This document shows, one piece after another, positions 16,733-25,324 of a stretch of 64,000 nucleotides of DNA; the stretch's first letter is position 1; every line of letters starts with the position of its first letter. The translations under genes and the position numbers were made by a program. The stretch lies in contig JAWKSZ010000030.1 in NCBI GenBank assembly GCA_041402045.1, positions 1 through 64,000 of the forward strand, in the 5' to 3' direction. Below the pieces are notes generated by a model. The model was given only the letters and a program-made list of their open reading frames with translations. It was not told where the DNA came from and made no database searches. The stretch comes from JAGQRJ01 sp041402045. Its GTDB lineage: Bacteria > Planctomycetota > J058.

Positions 16733-17920
16733 TCAGGCCTCGGCGGCCCCGTCGGCCCGAGGCGCCGCGGGCTGAGTCGCCGCAGGCTGAGTCGCCGCGG
16801 GCGGGGCCTCCGCAGGCTGGGTCGCCGCAGGCGGGGGCGCCGACGCCGCGGCGGCCTCCTCGGGGATCAGCCCCATGCGCAGGGCGCGCTTCCTCCACTG
16901 GCGGCGCGCGTGCTCCTGCATGTCGGTCACCGCGTCGGCCTCGTCCACGATCTCCAGACCCAGGAGCGTCTCCACCAGGTCCTCGAGGGTCACGAGGCCG
17001 GCGGTGCCGCCGTACTCGTCGACCACGAGCGCCACGTGGCTCTGCCGCTCGAGGAGCTGGTCGAACAGGCTCGAGAGCGGCGCCGCCTTGGGCACCGCGG
17101 GGATCGGGCGCTTGAGCTCGACCAGGGACAGGTCGAGCTCGTCCTTGGCCGCGCGCAGGAGCACGTCGCTCTTGATCACGTAGCCCGTGATCTTGTCCAG
17201 GTCCCCCTCGTGCACCGGGATTCGGCTGAAGCGCAGCCAGTCCTCGCGGGCCAGGAGCTCGCGGACCTTGGTCTGCTCGGGGATCCCGAACAGCACCGTG
17301 CGCGGGGTCATGACGTCGCCGGCCTTGAGGTCGGCGATCTTGAACAGGTTCTGCAGCACCCGCGACTCGCTGGCGGGGAAGATCCCCTCCCGCGCGCCCT
17401 GGACCGCGATCGCGCTGATCTCCTCGCGGCTGGGAATGCTGGGGTGCCCCGAGCCGCCAATGAACTTGGTCACCCAGCGCGAGGCGGGCACGAGCAAGGT
17501 CACGGTCATGAGCCAGGTCAGCGGGCCCAGGATCCGCGCCACGGCGGGCGCCAGGCGCTTCCAGTAGGCCGAGCCCAGGGACTTGGGAATGATCTCGGAC
17601 ACGAGCAGGATCAGCACGGTCAAGACGCCCGAGAACACCCCCAGCCAGGCGTCGCCGAACACGTGGGCGGCCTGAGCCCCGGCCCCCGCCGCGCCCACGG
17701 TGTGGGCGATCGTGTTCAGGCTGAGGATCGCCGACAGCGGGCGATCGACCTCGGCCTTGAGCGCCTTGATCCGCGCCCCCGCCGCGCTGCCGCTCTTCTC
17801 GAGCGCAGCCACGTAGCCCGGGGTGATCGAGAGCAGGACCGCCTCGAGCACCGAACACAAGAACGAGATCCCCAGCGCCACCAGGACGTAGAGGATCAGG
17901 AGGAATACGTCGGTCGTCAC
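16733..17920 (-). CDS. CNNM/CorC-type membrane protein (DUF21 + CBS pair)
   Basis: Protein of 395 residues. The DUF21 membrane domain occupies roughly residues 1-185, with a SEIIPKSLG motif. Two CBS domains follow: VMTPRTVLFGIPE near 200, and VALVVDEYGGTAGLVTLEDLVE near 305, the hallmark of the hemolysin-C/CNNM family. Members move or sense Mg2+ or related cations. The C-terminus has a low-complexity tail of repeated PPAATQPA units, probably disordered. The start GTG 17920 has no strong binding site. It lies just upstream of the MtfA-like peptidase. Confidence 0.9.
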   Translation of the reverse strand: MTTDVFLLILYVLVALGISFLCSVLEAVLLSITPGYVAALEKSGSAAGARIKALKAEVDRPLSAILSLNTIAHTVGAAGAGAQAAHVFGDAWLGVFSGVLTVLILLVSEIIPKSLGSAYWKRLAPAVARILGPLTWLMTVTLLVPASRWVTKFIGGSGHPSIPSREEISAIAVQGAREGIFPASESRVLQNLFKIADLKAGDVMTPRTVLFGIPEQTKVRELLAREDWLRFSRIPVHEGDLDKITGYVIKSDVLLRAAKDELDLSLVELKRPIPAVPKAAPLSSLFDQLLERQSHVALVVDEYGGTAGLVTLEDLVETLLGLEIVDEADAVTDMQEHARRQWRKRALRMGLIPEEAAAASAPPPAATQPAEAPPAATQPAATQPAAPRADGAAEA

Positions 17921-17963
17921 AGGGAGCAGGGTAAACGAAGACCCGGCGGCCGGGGGCTCGGCG

Positions 17964-19277
17964 TCACTCCCCGGGGGCTACGACCTCCAGCCGCAGGTCC
18001 CGGCACCCCGCGCGCTGGAGGTAGACCACGAGCCCCAGGAGCCCCCGGTCGAGGCGCTGGAAGCGGACGGTCCCCAGCTCCAGCCGCCCGTCGACGACCC
18101 GGGCCTGGACCCGGGCGGAGTAGGCCCCCTCCAGGGCGCCGGGCGCCAGCTCCACCCGACCTCCGCCGGCGTGCACGTCGCGCCCGAGCTGGCCGACCCG
18201 GGCCAGGACCTCGCGGGGCACCTCGAGCTCGGGGTCGAGGAAGGCCCGGCGGGAGCCGCTGCGCTCGGCCGCGGCGACCGCCGCGTCGACCACCGCGCGG
18301 TCGGCCCCCGGCAGCTCGGCGCAGGCGCGCAGCCGCGGGAGCACGGTGCGCTGCACCGCGGCGTGCAGCTCGCGCAGGACCTCCTCGGCCTCGGCCTCGT
18401 CCATGGAGGTCGCCACGCGGTAGAGGTAGCCCTCGATCCCTGCGTCGCGGAGCCCCTGCTGGCGGGCCTCGCACAGCGCGGCCCACGTCGCCCGCGCCCG
18501 CGCCTCCTCGCCGCCGACCCCGGCGGGGTGCCACGGCGGCCGCAGGAAGGCCCCCGCCGGGAACGCGGCGTAGTGTTCGCACGCGTCGACCAGCGCTTGG
18601 GCCGCGTCTGGGTCGGGCGCCGCGCAGCTCAGGTCCAGCGCCAGCTCCGGATCGCGGACCGGGTCGCCCTGGGTCCAGGCCTCGCCGCCCAGCGCGCGGA
18701 ACACCTCGAGCAGCGGGTGCGGGGCCTGGCCGGCGTAGTCGCCCTTGAGGTCTCGCACCACGAGCAGCCGCCCCAGCTCGACCACCGCCTGGGCTGCCTC
18801 GTGCGGGGTCCCGGCGAAGCCCAGGCCTACCGTGCTGCGCACCCCGAGCCGCGCCAGGGCAGCGCCGACGCGGGGGGTCAGGGGCGGCGGGCTCTGCTCG
18901 TCCAGGAGCTGCCGCCGCAGCTCCGGGTCACGGGCGCAGTCGGCGGCGGAGTCGGCGAGCAGCTCGCGCGCGACCCGCGCCGCGGCAGAGGCTGCTTCGC
19001 CGTCGGCGAAGCGCGCCACAACCCCCACCTGGAACCATCCCCCGGGCGACGTCGCGTCCAGCACCGCGGGGTCGAGGGCGGGGACCTCGCTGCGCGGCGG
19101 GTCGCCGCCGGCGAAGAACCCGGCCCCGAGGTGGTCCTGCCCGGCGAGGGGCAGGTTCAGGTCGAAGGGCGTCGCCCCGGGCCGAGGCCCCCGACGCGTC
19201 AGCCCCACGGCCAGGGAGGCCAGGAGCAGCGGGGCCAGGCTCGCGAGCAGGAGCTTCCTCAGAGCGTCGGGGCGCAT
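17964..19277 (-). CDS. Membrane-anchored protein of unknown function
   Basis: Protein of 437 residues with one N-terminal membrane helix (residues ~8-26) and a long extracytoplasmic part rich in Ala, Arg and Glu helices. No catalytic motif or known domain was recognised. The C-terminal ~90 residues look like a beta-rich domain. The ATG lies 6 bases downstream of a TACGAT box with no room for a ribosome binding site, suggesting a leaderless transcript. Confidence 0.68.
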   Translation of the reverse strand: MRPDALRKLLLASLAPLLLASLAVGLTRRGPRPGATPFDLNLPLAGQDHLGAGFFAGGDPPRSEVPALDPAVLDATSPGGWFQVGVVARFADGEAASAAARVARELLADSAADCARDPELRRQLLDEQSPPPLTPRVGAALARLGVRSTVGLGFAGTPHEAAQAVVELGRLLVVRDLKGDYAGQAPHPLLEVFRALGGEAWTQGDPVRDPELALDLSCAAPDPDAAQALVDACEHYAAFPAGAFLRPPWHPAGVGGEEARARATWAALCEARQQGLRDAGIEGYLYRVATSMDEAEAEEVLRELHAAVQRTVLPRLRACAELPGADRAVVDAAVAAAERSGSRRAFLDPELEVPREVLARVGQLGRDVHAGGGRVELAPGALEGAYSARVQARVVDGRLELGTVRFQRLDRGLLGLVVYLQRAGCRDLRLEVVAPGE

Positions 19278-19283
19278 GTGCGG

Positions 19284-19289
19284 ATCGTA
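19284..19289 (-). promoter_or_regulatory. Putative -10 box of a leaderless promoter (TACGAT-N6-ATG)
   Basis: TACGAT on the minus strand, 6 bases before the ATG at 19277; same geometry as before the genes starting at 6525, 40997 and 62846. Confidence 0.38.
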
Positions 19290-19321
19290 GCCCCTTGCTC
19301 CGGGAGGCGCCCCTGCCCACC

Positions 19322-20194
19322 ATGGCCTGCATGGGACTCGAGCACCGCGACTACATGCAGGCCGAGCGCCCCGGCGCCTGGCGCGGGCGCTGGGCGGTCA
19401 TGGCCACGACCCACAAGATCGTGGTCCTCTGCTGCGTGGTGTGGGTCCTGTGGCAGCTCCCCCCGCTGCGCGCGGTCATGCGCGACCACTTCACCGTGAG
19501 CTGGGACGGCGTGTTCCGCCACGGCCGGGTGTGGACCCTGTTCAGCTCCGCGTTCTCGCACCAGGACCCCTGGCACCTGCTGTGGAACATGCTCTTCCTG
19601 CACTGGTTCGGCCTGGACCTGGAGCGGCTCTACGGCCGCCGCAACTTCTGGACGCTCTACCTCTACGGCGCCCTCCTATGCGCCCTCGCCCACGCGCTCT
19701 ACAGCCACGTGTGGGGCTTCGACGTGCCGGCGCTGGGCGCCTCGGGCTCGGTCATGGCGATCGTGGTCGTGGCCGCGATCTTCTTCCCCTGGCGGCGGAT
19801 CCTGCTGTTCTTCATGCTCCCGGTGCCGCTGTGGCTGCTGGCGACGATCAAGCTCGTGGGCGACCTCTCGGGCGTCCTCGGCAGCGGCGGCTCGGGGATC
19901 GCCCACGCAGGGCACCTCGGCGGCGCCGCCGCGGGGGCGCTGTTCTGGTGGCTCGACCTGCGCCTGTTCGCCTCCCCCGGCGAGCCCGAGCGTCCGGTGC
20001 GCCTGCGCGCGCTCCTGCCCCGGCGCCGCGCGGCAGCAGCCGCGCCCCCGCCCCCGCGGCCGAGCGTCGACCCCGAGCTCAGCGCGCGGGTGGACGAGCT
20101 GTTGCGCAAGATCAAGGCCTCGGGGCTGGCCAGCCTCAGCGACGAGGAGCGCGCGTTCCTCGACGGCGCCAGTCGGCGCTTCCGCCGGGGCTGA
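19322..20194 (+). CDS. Rhomboid-family intramembrane serine protease
   Basis: Start at ATG 19322 (290 residues); an alternative TTG at 19295 has no binding site. Six hydrophobic helices. The catalytic serine is in GASGSVMA near residue 141 and the histidine in AHAGHLGG near 195-198. The HxxxN oxyanion region is seen in WHLLWNMLFL. A Pro-rich linker and a C-terminal helical tail (KIKASGLASLSDEERAFL) form the cytosolic appendix seen in planctomycete and Bacteroidetes rhomboids. It cleaves membrane-protein substrates in the bilayer; targets unknown. Confidence 0.92.
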   Translation: MACMGLEHRDYMQAERPGAWRGRWAVMATTHKIVVLCCVVWVLWQLPPLRAVMRDHFTVSWDGVFRHGRVWTLFSSAFSHQDPWHLLWNMLFLHWFGLDLERLYGRRNFWTLYLYGALLCALAHALYSHVWGFDVPALGASGSVMAIVVVAAIFFPWRRILLFFMLPVPLWLLATIKLVGDLSGVLGSGGSGIAHAGHLGGAAAGALFWWLDLRLFASPGEPERPVRLRALLPRRRAAAAAPPPPRPSVDPELSARVDELLRKIKASGLASLSDEERAFLDGASRRFRRG

Positions 20195-20430
20195 GCCCGG
20201 CCACGTGAAACCCTCCCAGGAAAACTGTCCACACCGGACGGCATTCGTCAGGGGACGGTAGCGCCGTTTCAGGCCCTGGGGCAATCCGTGTGCGCCGAAC
20301 CGAACCGCTCCCCGCCCCGCGGCGACTTAGGGCTCGCGCGCGCGGAACGCGGCTTGCGACCCCTTCCCTCGAGAGAAGACGCCGCGCGAGGCCGCGGACC
20401 GGACCCGAGAGAACAGAGAGAGACACTGCC

Positions 20431-21917
20431 GTGACGAAGCTTCACGCCCTGACCCTGATCGCGCTCATGATCACGAGCGCAGCCTTTGCAGACCCCACCC
20501 CCGGCATTTCGAGCGCACAGACGAGTCAGCTCGAGGAGGCCGCGGCCCACGCCCGCGACCTCGAGCTGCGCGACGCGATCGACGACGCCCTGCACCTCGC
20601 CGGAGGCGAAGCCCGGCGGGTGCGCTTCACCTTCGAGGGCGATCAGGGCGCGCTCGAGGTGCGCGGCGCGGTCCTGGCCTGGGACACGCTCAAGGTCGAG
20701 CGCTACCGGGTGGCCGACCTCGCCGAGGCCATGCTCCTCGGCGAGCAGGACCGCGACGACCCCAGCGAGCCGCACACCCTCGAGCTGCGCGGCCGCGACG
20801 TGCTCGTGCTCTCCGGCCCCGCCGCCCAGGACGCCGCGACGGTGCGCGAGCTGCGCAGCCTGTGCTGGCCCAAGAGCGCGCAGAAGCGCGTGGACGGCTT
20901 CTACCGCAAGGCGGGGGAGGACGACCAGTGGATGCGGATCAGCCGCGAGGCGCTGGCGGCTTCGCCGTGGCTGGCCGGCCACCCCTCCCTCGAGCCGACG
21001 CTCATGCAGCAGCTCGCCGCGCTCTCGCCGAACGCGACCCTCACCAGCGAGGGCACCCTCCTGCGCCTCGACCTGGGCGGCGACGGGATCATGACCCTCG
21101 ACCGCGCCGACGCCTTCACCGCCGTGGGCATGCACACCTCGGCGGACGCCGAGCGCGCGATCCTGGCCTTCAGGGACGCCGTCCTCGGCGACGCGCCGGC
21201 GCCCGCCGCCGGACCGGGCGCTCCCGCCGCAGGCGGCCTCGTGGACGGGCTGGCCGGGAGCGCCCCCGCGTCGCCCTGGAGATCCAACAGGGCGGCACGG
21301 TGACCGTGCGCCTGCGGGGCAACCCCTCGACCGGCTACGCCTGGAACCTCGACGCCGCCGACGGCCTGAGCCTGGTGCGCGAGGACGTCGAGGCCAGCGC
21401 GGGCGGCCCGATCGGGTCCGGGGCGAGCTTCGTGTTCGAGCTCAGCGCCGACACCGCGGGAGAGCATGTCCTGCAGCTCGCCTACCGTCGCCCCTGGGAG
21501 TCGCCGTCCGCCGACGACGACACCTTCCGCGTCACCCTGCGCGTGGTCGCCGCGGCGCCCGCGCCTGCGCCCGCCCCGGCTCCCGCGCCTGCGCCCAACG
21601 CGCCCAAGGAGTTGAGCCTCGGCCAGAGCGACTCGGGGGACACCCTCCAGATCCAGCGCGGCGGCACGGTGATCGTGCGCCTCGCCGGCAACCCCTCCAC
21701 GGGCTACGCCTGGAACCTGGACGCGGCCGACGGCCTGACCCTGGTCAGCGAGGACTTCGCCGGCGGCGGCCCGGTCGGCTCGGGCGGAGGCTTCGTGTTC
21801 GAGCTCAGCGCCGACACGCTGGGGAGCCACACCCTGGAGCTCGCCTACCGCCGCCCCTGGGAGTCGCCCTCCGCCGACGACGACACCTTCCGCGTGACCC
21901 TCGAGGTGGTCGAGTAG
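20431..21917 (+). CDS. Secreted protein with two chagasin-type (I42) inhibitor domains, frameshifted
   Basis: Starts at GTG 20431 with a signal peptide (MTKLHALTLIALMITSAAFA). An N-terminal domain of ~250 residues has no recognised family. Two repeats follow, each with NPSTGYAWNLDAADGL, a Gly-rich GSG loop and RPWESPSADDD. These are the three loops (NPTTGY, G-rich, RPW) by which chagasin inhibits papain-like proteases. A Pro-Ala linker joins the repeats. The frame changes by one base near 21260-21285; one extra base in the C run at ~21270 would restore it. The break lies just before repeat 1, and both repeats are otherwise intact, so a sequencing error is likely. Confidence 0.78.
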
Positions 21918-22013
21918 CCCAGGTCCGATCGGGTTGGCGGGGCGGGGGGCGCGCTAAACGCCCCCCGCCGTCGTGTGGGGCGCGACGTGCGCGGACGAGC
22001 TCGAGCGGCGACC

Positions 22014-24041
22014 ATGGTCGGTGTGCAGCAGCTCCCCGACGAACTCGCGCGCCGCTTCGAAGCCCTGGAGGTCCTGGGCCAGGGCGGCATGGGGCGCGTG
22101 CTCCTCGCCCGCGAGCGCAGCAGCGGACGCGAGGTCGCGCTCAAGCTGCTCACCCAGCGCGCGACCCCGGAGCGCCTGGAGCGCATGCGTCGCGAAGCCG
22201 AGCTCACCGCGCAGCTCGACCACCCTGGGATCGTGCGCGTCCACGACGCGGGGATCGCGGAGGGGGCGCCCTGGGTGTGCTACGAGCGGGTGCTCGGCGC
22301 GCAGCCTGCGCGAGGCCTTCGCCGGCGCCCGCCTCGAGCAGCGGGTGAGCTGGGTGCTGGAGGCCGCGCGCGCCCTGGGGGCCGCCCACGCGGCGGGGGT
22401 GATCCACCGCGACCTCAAGCCCGAGAACGTGCTGATCGACGCCGACGGGCGGGTGAAGGTCGTCGACTTCGGCCTGGCCTCGGCGGTCGGCCTGGAGCGC
22501 ATGACCCAGACCGGCGCCCTGGTCGGGACCCCGACCTACATGGCCCCCGAGCAGATCGCCGGCCGCGGCCGGCGCGAGCCCGACGCGCGCACCGACGTGT
22601 GGGCGCTGGGGGTGCTCCTGTTCGGCCCTGACCGAGGAGCGCCCCTTCGACGCCCCGACGTTGCACGGCCTCGCCGCCGCGATCACCTCGGGCTCGTGCC
22701 CCGCGCCGTCCTCGCGCGCCGCGGGCGTCTCGCTCTTTCTGACGCGGTCGTCGCGCGGGCGCTGCAGGTCGACCCCGAGCGTCGCTTCTCCGACGCGCGG
22801 GGCTTCGCCCGCGCGCTGGACAGCGCGACGGCGAGCGCCGACCCGTCGGCGCGGCCTCCATGGATCCTGGCCGGGGTCGCCCTGGGGCTCGGGATCCTGG
22901 GGCTCGCGGGGGTGGTCCTGGCCGTCGGACTGCGCGGCGCCGCCGCCCCGAGCGCGCGCCCCCGGCCCCGACCCTCGAGCTCGAGCGACCGCCCGCGGCC
23001 ACCCTCGACGCCTCGGTGCTCCTGGAAGGCCGGGTCACGCCCCCCGAGACGCCGCTGTGGGTGACCACCGAGCGCGGGCGCCGCGAGCTCCCCGCCCGCC
23101 CTGACGGCAGCTTCCGCACGCGCCTGCCCCTGGCCCCCGGGCTCAACGCGATCGAGGTCGAGGCCGCGCCGCTCCACGGAGAGGGCGCGCGTCAGGGCTT
23201 CACCGTCGAGCGCCTGGACGACTACCCCGAGTGGTTCACCCGGCTCGCGCCCGCGGCCCGGCCGCCGATCCCGCTCCCGCAAGGGATCACGCCCGCGACC
23301 GCCGAGGGCGACTACCTGAACGCCGCCGACGGCTCGACCCTCGTGTTCGTCCCCGGCGCACGTCAGGTGCAGTTCGGCGTCGACGCCGACGCGCTCAGCG
23401 GGGACACCCTGTTCCACCCGCTCTCCCGGCGCACCGTCGACGTGGCGCCGTTCTTCATTGGCAAATACGAGGTGAGCTGGCAACAGCTGGCCCGCTACTG
23501 GCTGAGCGAGGAGCGACCACGCGAGCCGCCTGCCCCGCGGATCACCAACGTGGGCAACGTGGAGGAGGGCAACGTGCGCGTCCTCGAGGAGCCCTACACC
23601 GCGCAGCGCAACGACCCCGCCTTCGACGTGCCCCCCGACGTCGTCCAGCGCTACTGCGCCTACGCCGGCGGGCGGCTGCCCACGGACTACGAGTGGGAGC
23701 TCGCCGCCCGCGGCGAGCTCCGCCGCGACTACCCCTGGGGCGACTGGGACCCTGACCGCGCCAACGTCCAGGGGGAGCGCGACGGCTACCGCACGGTCTC
23801 GCCGATCGACGCGTTCCCGGCCGGGGCCAGCCCCTACGGCGCGTTGAACATGAGCGGCAACGTGGAAGAGTTCGTGCTCGCCGAGGACGGCCGCGACCCG
23901 AGCGAGCTCTACGTCCGCGGCGGGAGCTGGCGGCACTTCCCGGTGGGCGCCCGCGCGGCGGCGCGCGAGCGGGTCAACCCCGACAAGCCGACCCACAGCC
24001 AGATCCGCGGCTGGCGCGTGTGCCGGCCCGTGGAGGACTAG
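22014..24041 (+). CDS. Ser/Thr protein kinase fused to FGE/SUMF1-like domain, frameshifted
   Basis: Read across several frames, the product is a PknB-type kinase: glycine loop LGQGGMGRV, catalytic HRDLKPENV, DFG, GTPTYMAPEQI. One membrane helix (WILAGVALGLGILGLAG) follows, then an extracytoplasmic formylglycine-generating-enzyme-like domain (FFIGKYEVSWQQ, RLPTDYEWELAARG, NMSGNVEEF, RGGSWRH). Such fusions are typical of Planctomycetota and Myxococcota. They are thought to sense or sort outside signals rather than modify sulfatases. One-base frameshifts lie near 22300, 22625, 22730 and 22962. Each side keeps family motifs, so the breaks are probably assembly errors. The ATG lacks a strong binding site. 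Confidence 0.82.
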
Positions 24042-24193
24042 TGCTGTGCGTCAGAAGTTTCGCTACGGGTCGCGCGACGTCGTCGTCTGGCAAGGCGTGA
24101 GGAGGGAGCAATGCGGGCCATTGTGACCGACGAACAACACAGCCAGGGGCGGCGAGGGCAAGCGAGATGTAGCGGAACTTCTGACGTGCAGCA
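24042..24193. mobile_element. MITE-like element, 152 bp, with terminal inverted repeats and CTAG target duplication
   Basis: The first 25 bases (24042-24066, starting TGCTGTGCGTCAGAAG) match the reverse complement of the last 25 (24169-24193) at 22 positions; all three differences are transitions. The element is flanked by direct CTAG copies at 24038-24041 and 24194-24197. There is no coding capacity in the 102-bp core. A 4-bp YTAR/CTAG duplication is characteristic of IS5-type transposition, so this is probably a non-autonomous derivative of such an element. It sits exactly between the stops of two convergent genes, and each gene still ends in TAG. Confidence 0.82.
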
Positions 24194-24943
24194 CTAGTCG
24201 CCCGTCCCCTCCGGCGGCGGCTCCTCGCCCTCGACCGGCGCCGCGGGGTCGCCGTAGAAGCCCTCCTCCTGCAGCGCCTCCTTGGGGTGCGCCCGCGCCC
24301 AGGCGTAGGCCTCGGCGGTCTCGCGGGCGGGTCCGCCGACGGGGATCCACGCGGGGTAGGGCACGAGGTAGTCCACGGTCAGCACCAGGCGGCCCGGGCC
24401 GAACTCCGCGGCGTCCTGGGCCAGCTTGTCGCGCACGCCGTAGGCGTGAGCTGCGGCCCCGCCGAGGCCCACCTCCTGGCTCACGCGCTCGAGGCGCGCG
24501 CAGTCCGCCTCGATCTTGTCCAGGACGCCGAGGCCCCGGGCGTCGATCACGAGCCGGGTCTCGACCGCCTGCAGGGGCACGATCAACAGCGGGGCGAGGA
24601 ACACGTTCGGGATCGGCTTCCAGGCGTAGCTGATCTCCTCCAGCGCGGTGTAGGGGATCCACAGCGCGCGCGGGCGATACACGCGGAAGTGCACCTGGAA
24701 GCCCTGCTCGTTGCAGCGCAGGGGCGGCGGCTCCGGCGGCGGCCCCTCGCGCCGCGCGCTGGCGGTCATGTCCACGATCCCCGGCGGGTAGCCCAGGCCC
24801 AGGTCCGCCTCGGGGAGGCTGTCCGCGATCCGCTGGTAGACCGCGCCGCGGGCAGCGGGGTCCTCGGCCTCGGGCGGCGCCTCCACCACCGTGCGGCACC
24901 CCACGAAACACAGACAGGCCAGGCCGAGCGCGAGTGCTCGCAT
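24194..24943 (-). CDS. Lipoprotein of unknown function
   Basis: Protein of 249 residues with a lipoprotein signal peptide ending in LCFVGC; ATG 24943 follows GAGGGGG. The mature part has a Pro-rich region, an IPYTALEEISYAWKPIP segment and one moderately hydrophobic stretch (VFLAPLLIVPLQAV). No family was recognised. Its TAG stop lies in the right-hand CTAG copy flanking the MITE. Before insertion it would have shared CTAG with the kinase-FGE stop, as two other convergent pairs in this window do. Confidence 0.7.
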   Translation of the reverse strand: MRALALGLACLCFVGCRTVVEAPPEAEDPAARGAVYQRIADSLPEADLGLGYPPGIVDMTASARREGPPPEPPPLRCNEQGFQVHFRVYRPRALWIPYTALEEISYAWKPIPNVFLAPLLIVPLQAVETRLVIDARGLGVLDKIEADCARLERVSQEVGLGGAAAHAYGVRDKLAQDAAEFGPGRLVLTVDYLVPYPAWIPVGGPARETAEAYAWARAHPKEALQEEGFYGDPAAPVEGEEPPPEGTGD

Positions 24944-24980
24944 GCGATTCCCCCTCGGGCCCGAGGCCCGCGCGGGGCAC

Positions 24981-24986
24981 AGTGTA
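24981..24986 (-). promoter_or_regulatory. Putative -10 box TACACT
   Basis: TACACT on the minus strand, 37 bases before the ATG of the lipoprotein gene at 24194-24943. Confidence 0.28.
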
Positions 24987-25003
24987 TCCGCAATGCCCCC
25001 GGC

Positions 25004-25324
25004 TCAGCCCTGGAGCGCCAGGCTCGCCAGGCCGAGGAGCGCGAGCGCGGCCAGCGCCAGCGGCTCGAGGGGCGCGGCGACGACGTCCACCGCGGCCCGG
25101 AGCGCGCGCCGCGCCCCGACCCGCGCGCCCAGGCGCGGCGTCAGGACGCGGAGCTCTGCGGTCACCCGCCCCGGGCGCAGCTCGACCCCCTCGCAGCCGA
25201 AGGTCACGCAGCCCTGGTGGTCGGCGGCGCACTCGGCGTGGACCGCGGTGGAGCAGCGCGGGCACTCCCAGGGCGCGAGCGCCCCCTGCTCCTCGAAGCC
25301 CTCGCGGCAGTAAGGGCAGTTCAT
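25004..25324 (-). CDS. Small RING/zinc-ribbon protein with C-terminal membrane helix
   Basis: Starts at ATG 25324, overlapping the stop of the upstream membrane-protein gene (ATGA). The 106-residue protein opens with CPYC, followed by CPRC, H-x-x-C, and two further Cys in GCVTFGCEG: a cross-brace-like zinc pattern similar to prokaryotic RING-finger (Prok-RING) domains. The last ~25 residues form one membrane helix. In bacteria such small RING/zinc proteins accompany membrane or ubiquitin-like systems, but no ubiquitin-like partner is visible here. Function unknown. Confidence 0.62.
   Translation of the reverse strand: MNCPYCREGFEEQGALAPWECPRCSTAVHAECAADHQGCVTFGCEGVELRPGRVTAELRVLTPRLGARVGARRALRAAVDVVAAPLEPLALAALALLGLASLALQG

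Noticed and set aside
22014..23000. Programmed frameshifting in the kinase-FGE gene
   Set aside because: There are four separate shifts at unrelated sites with no slippery sequence plus structure, and similar shifts occur in many unrelated genes of the window.
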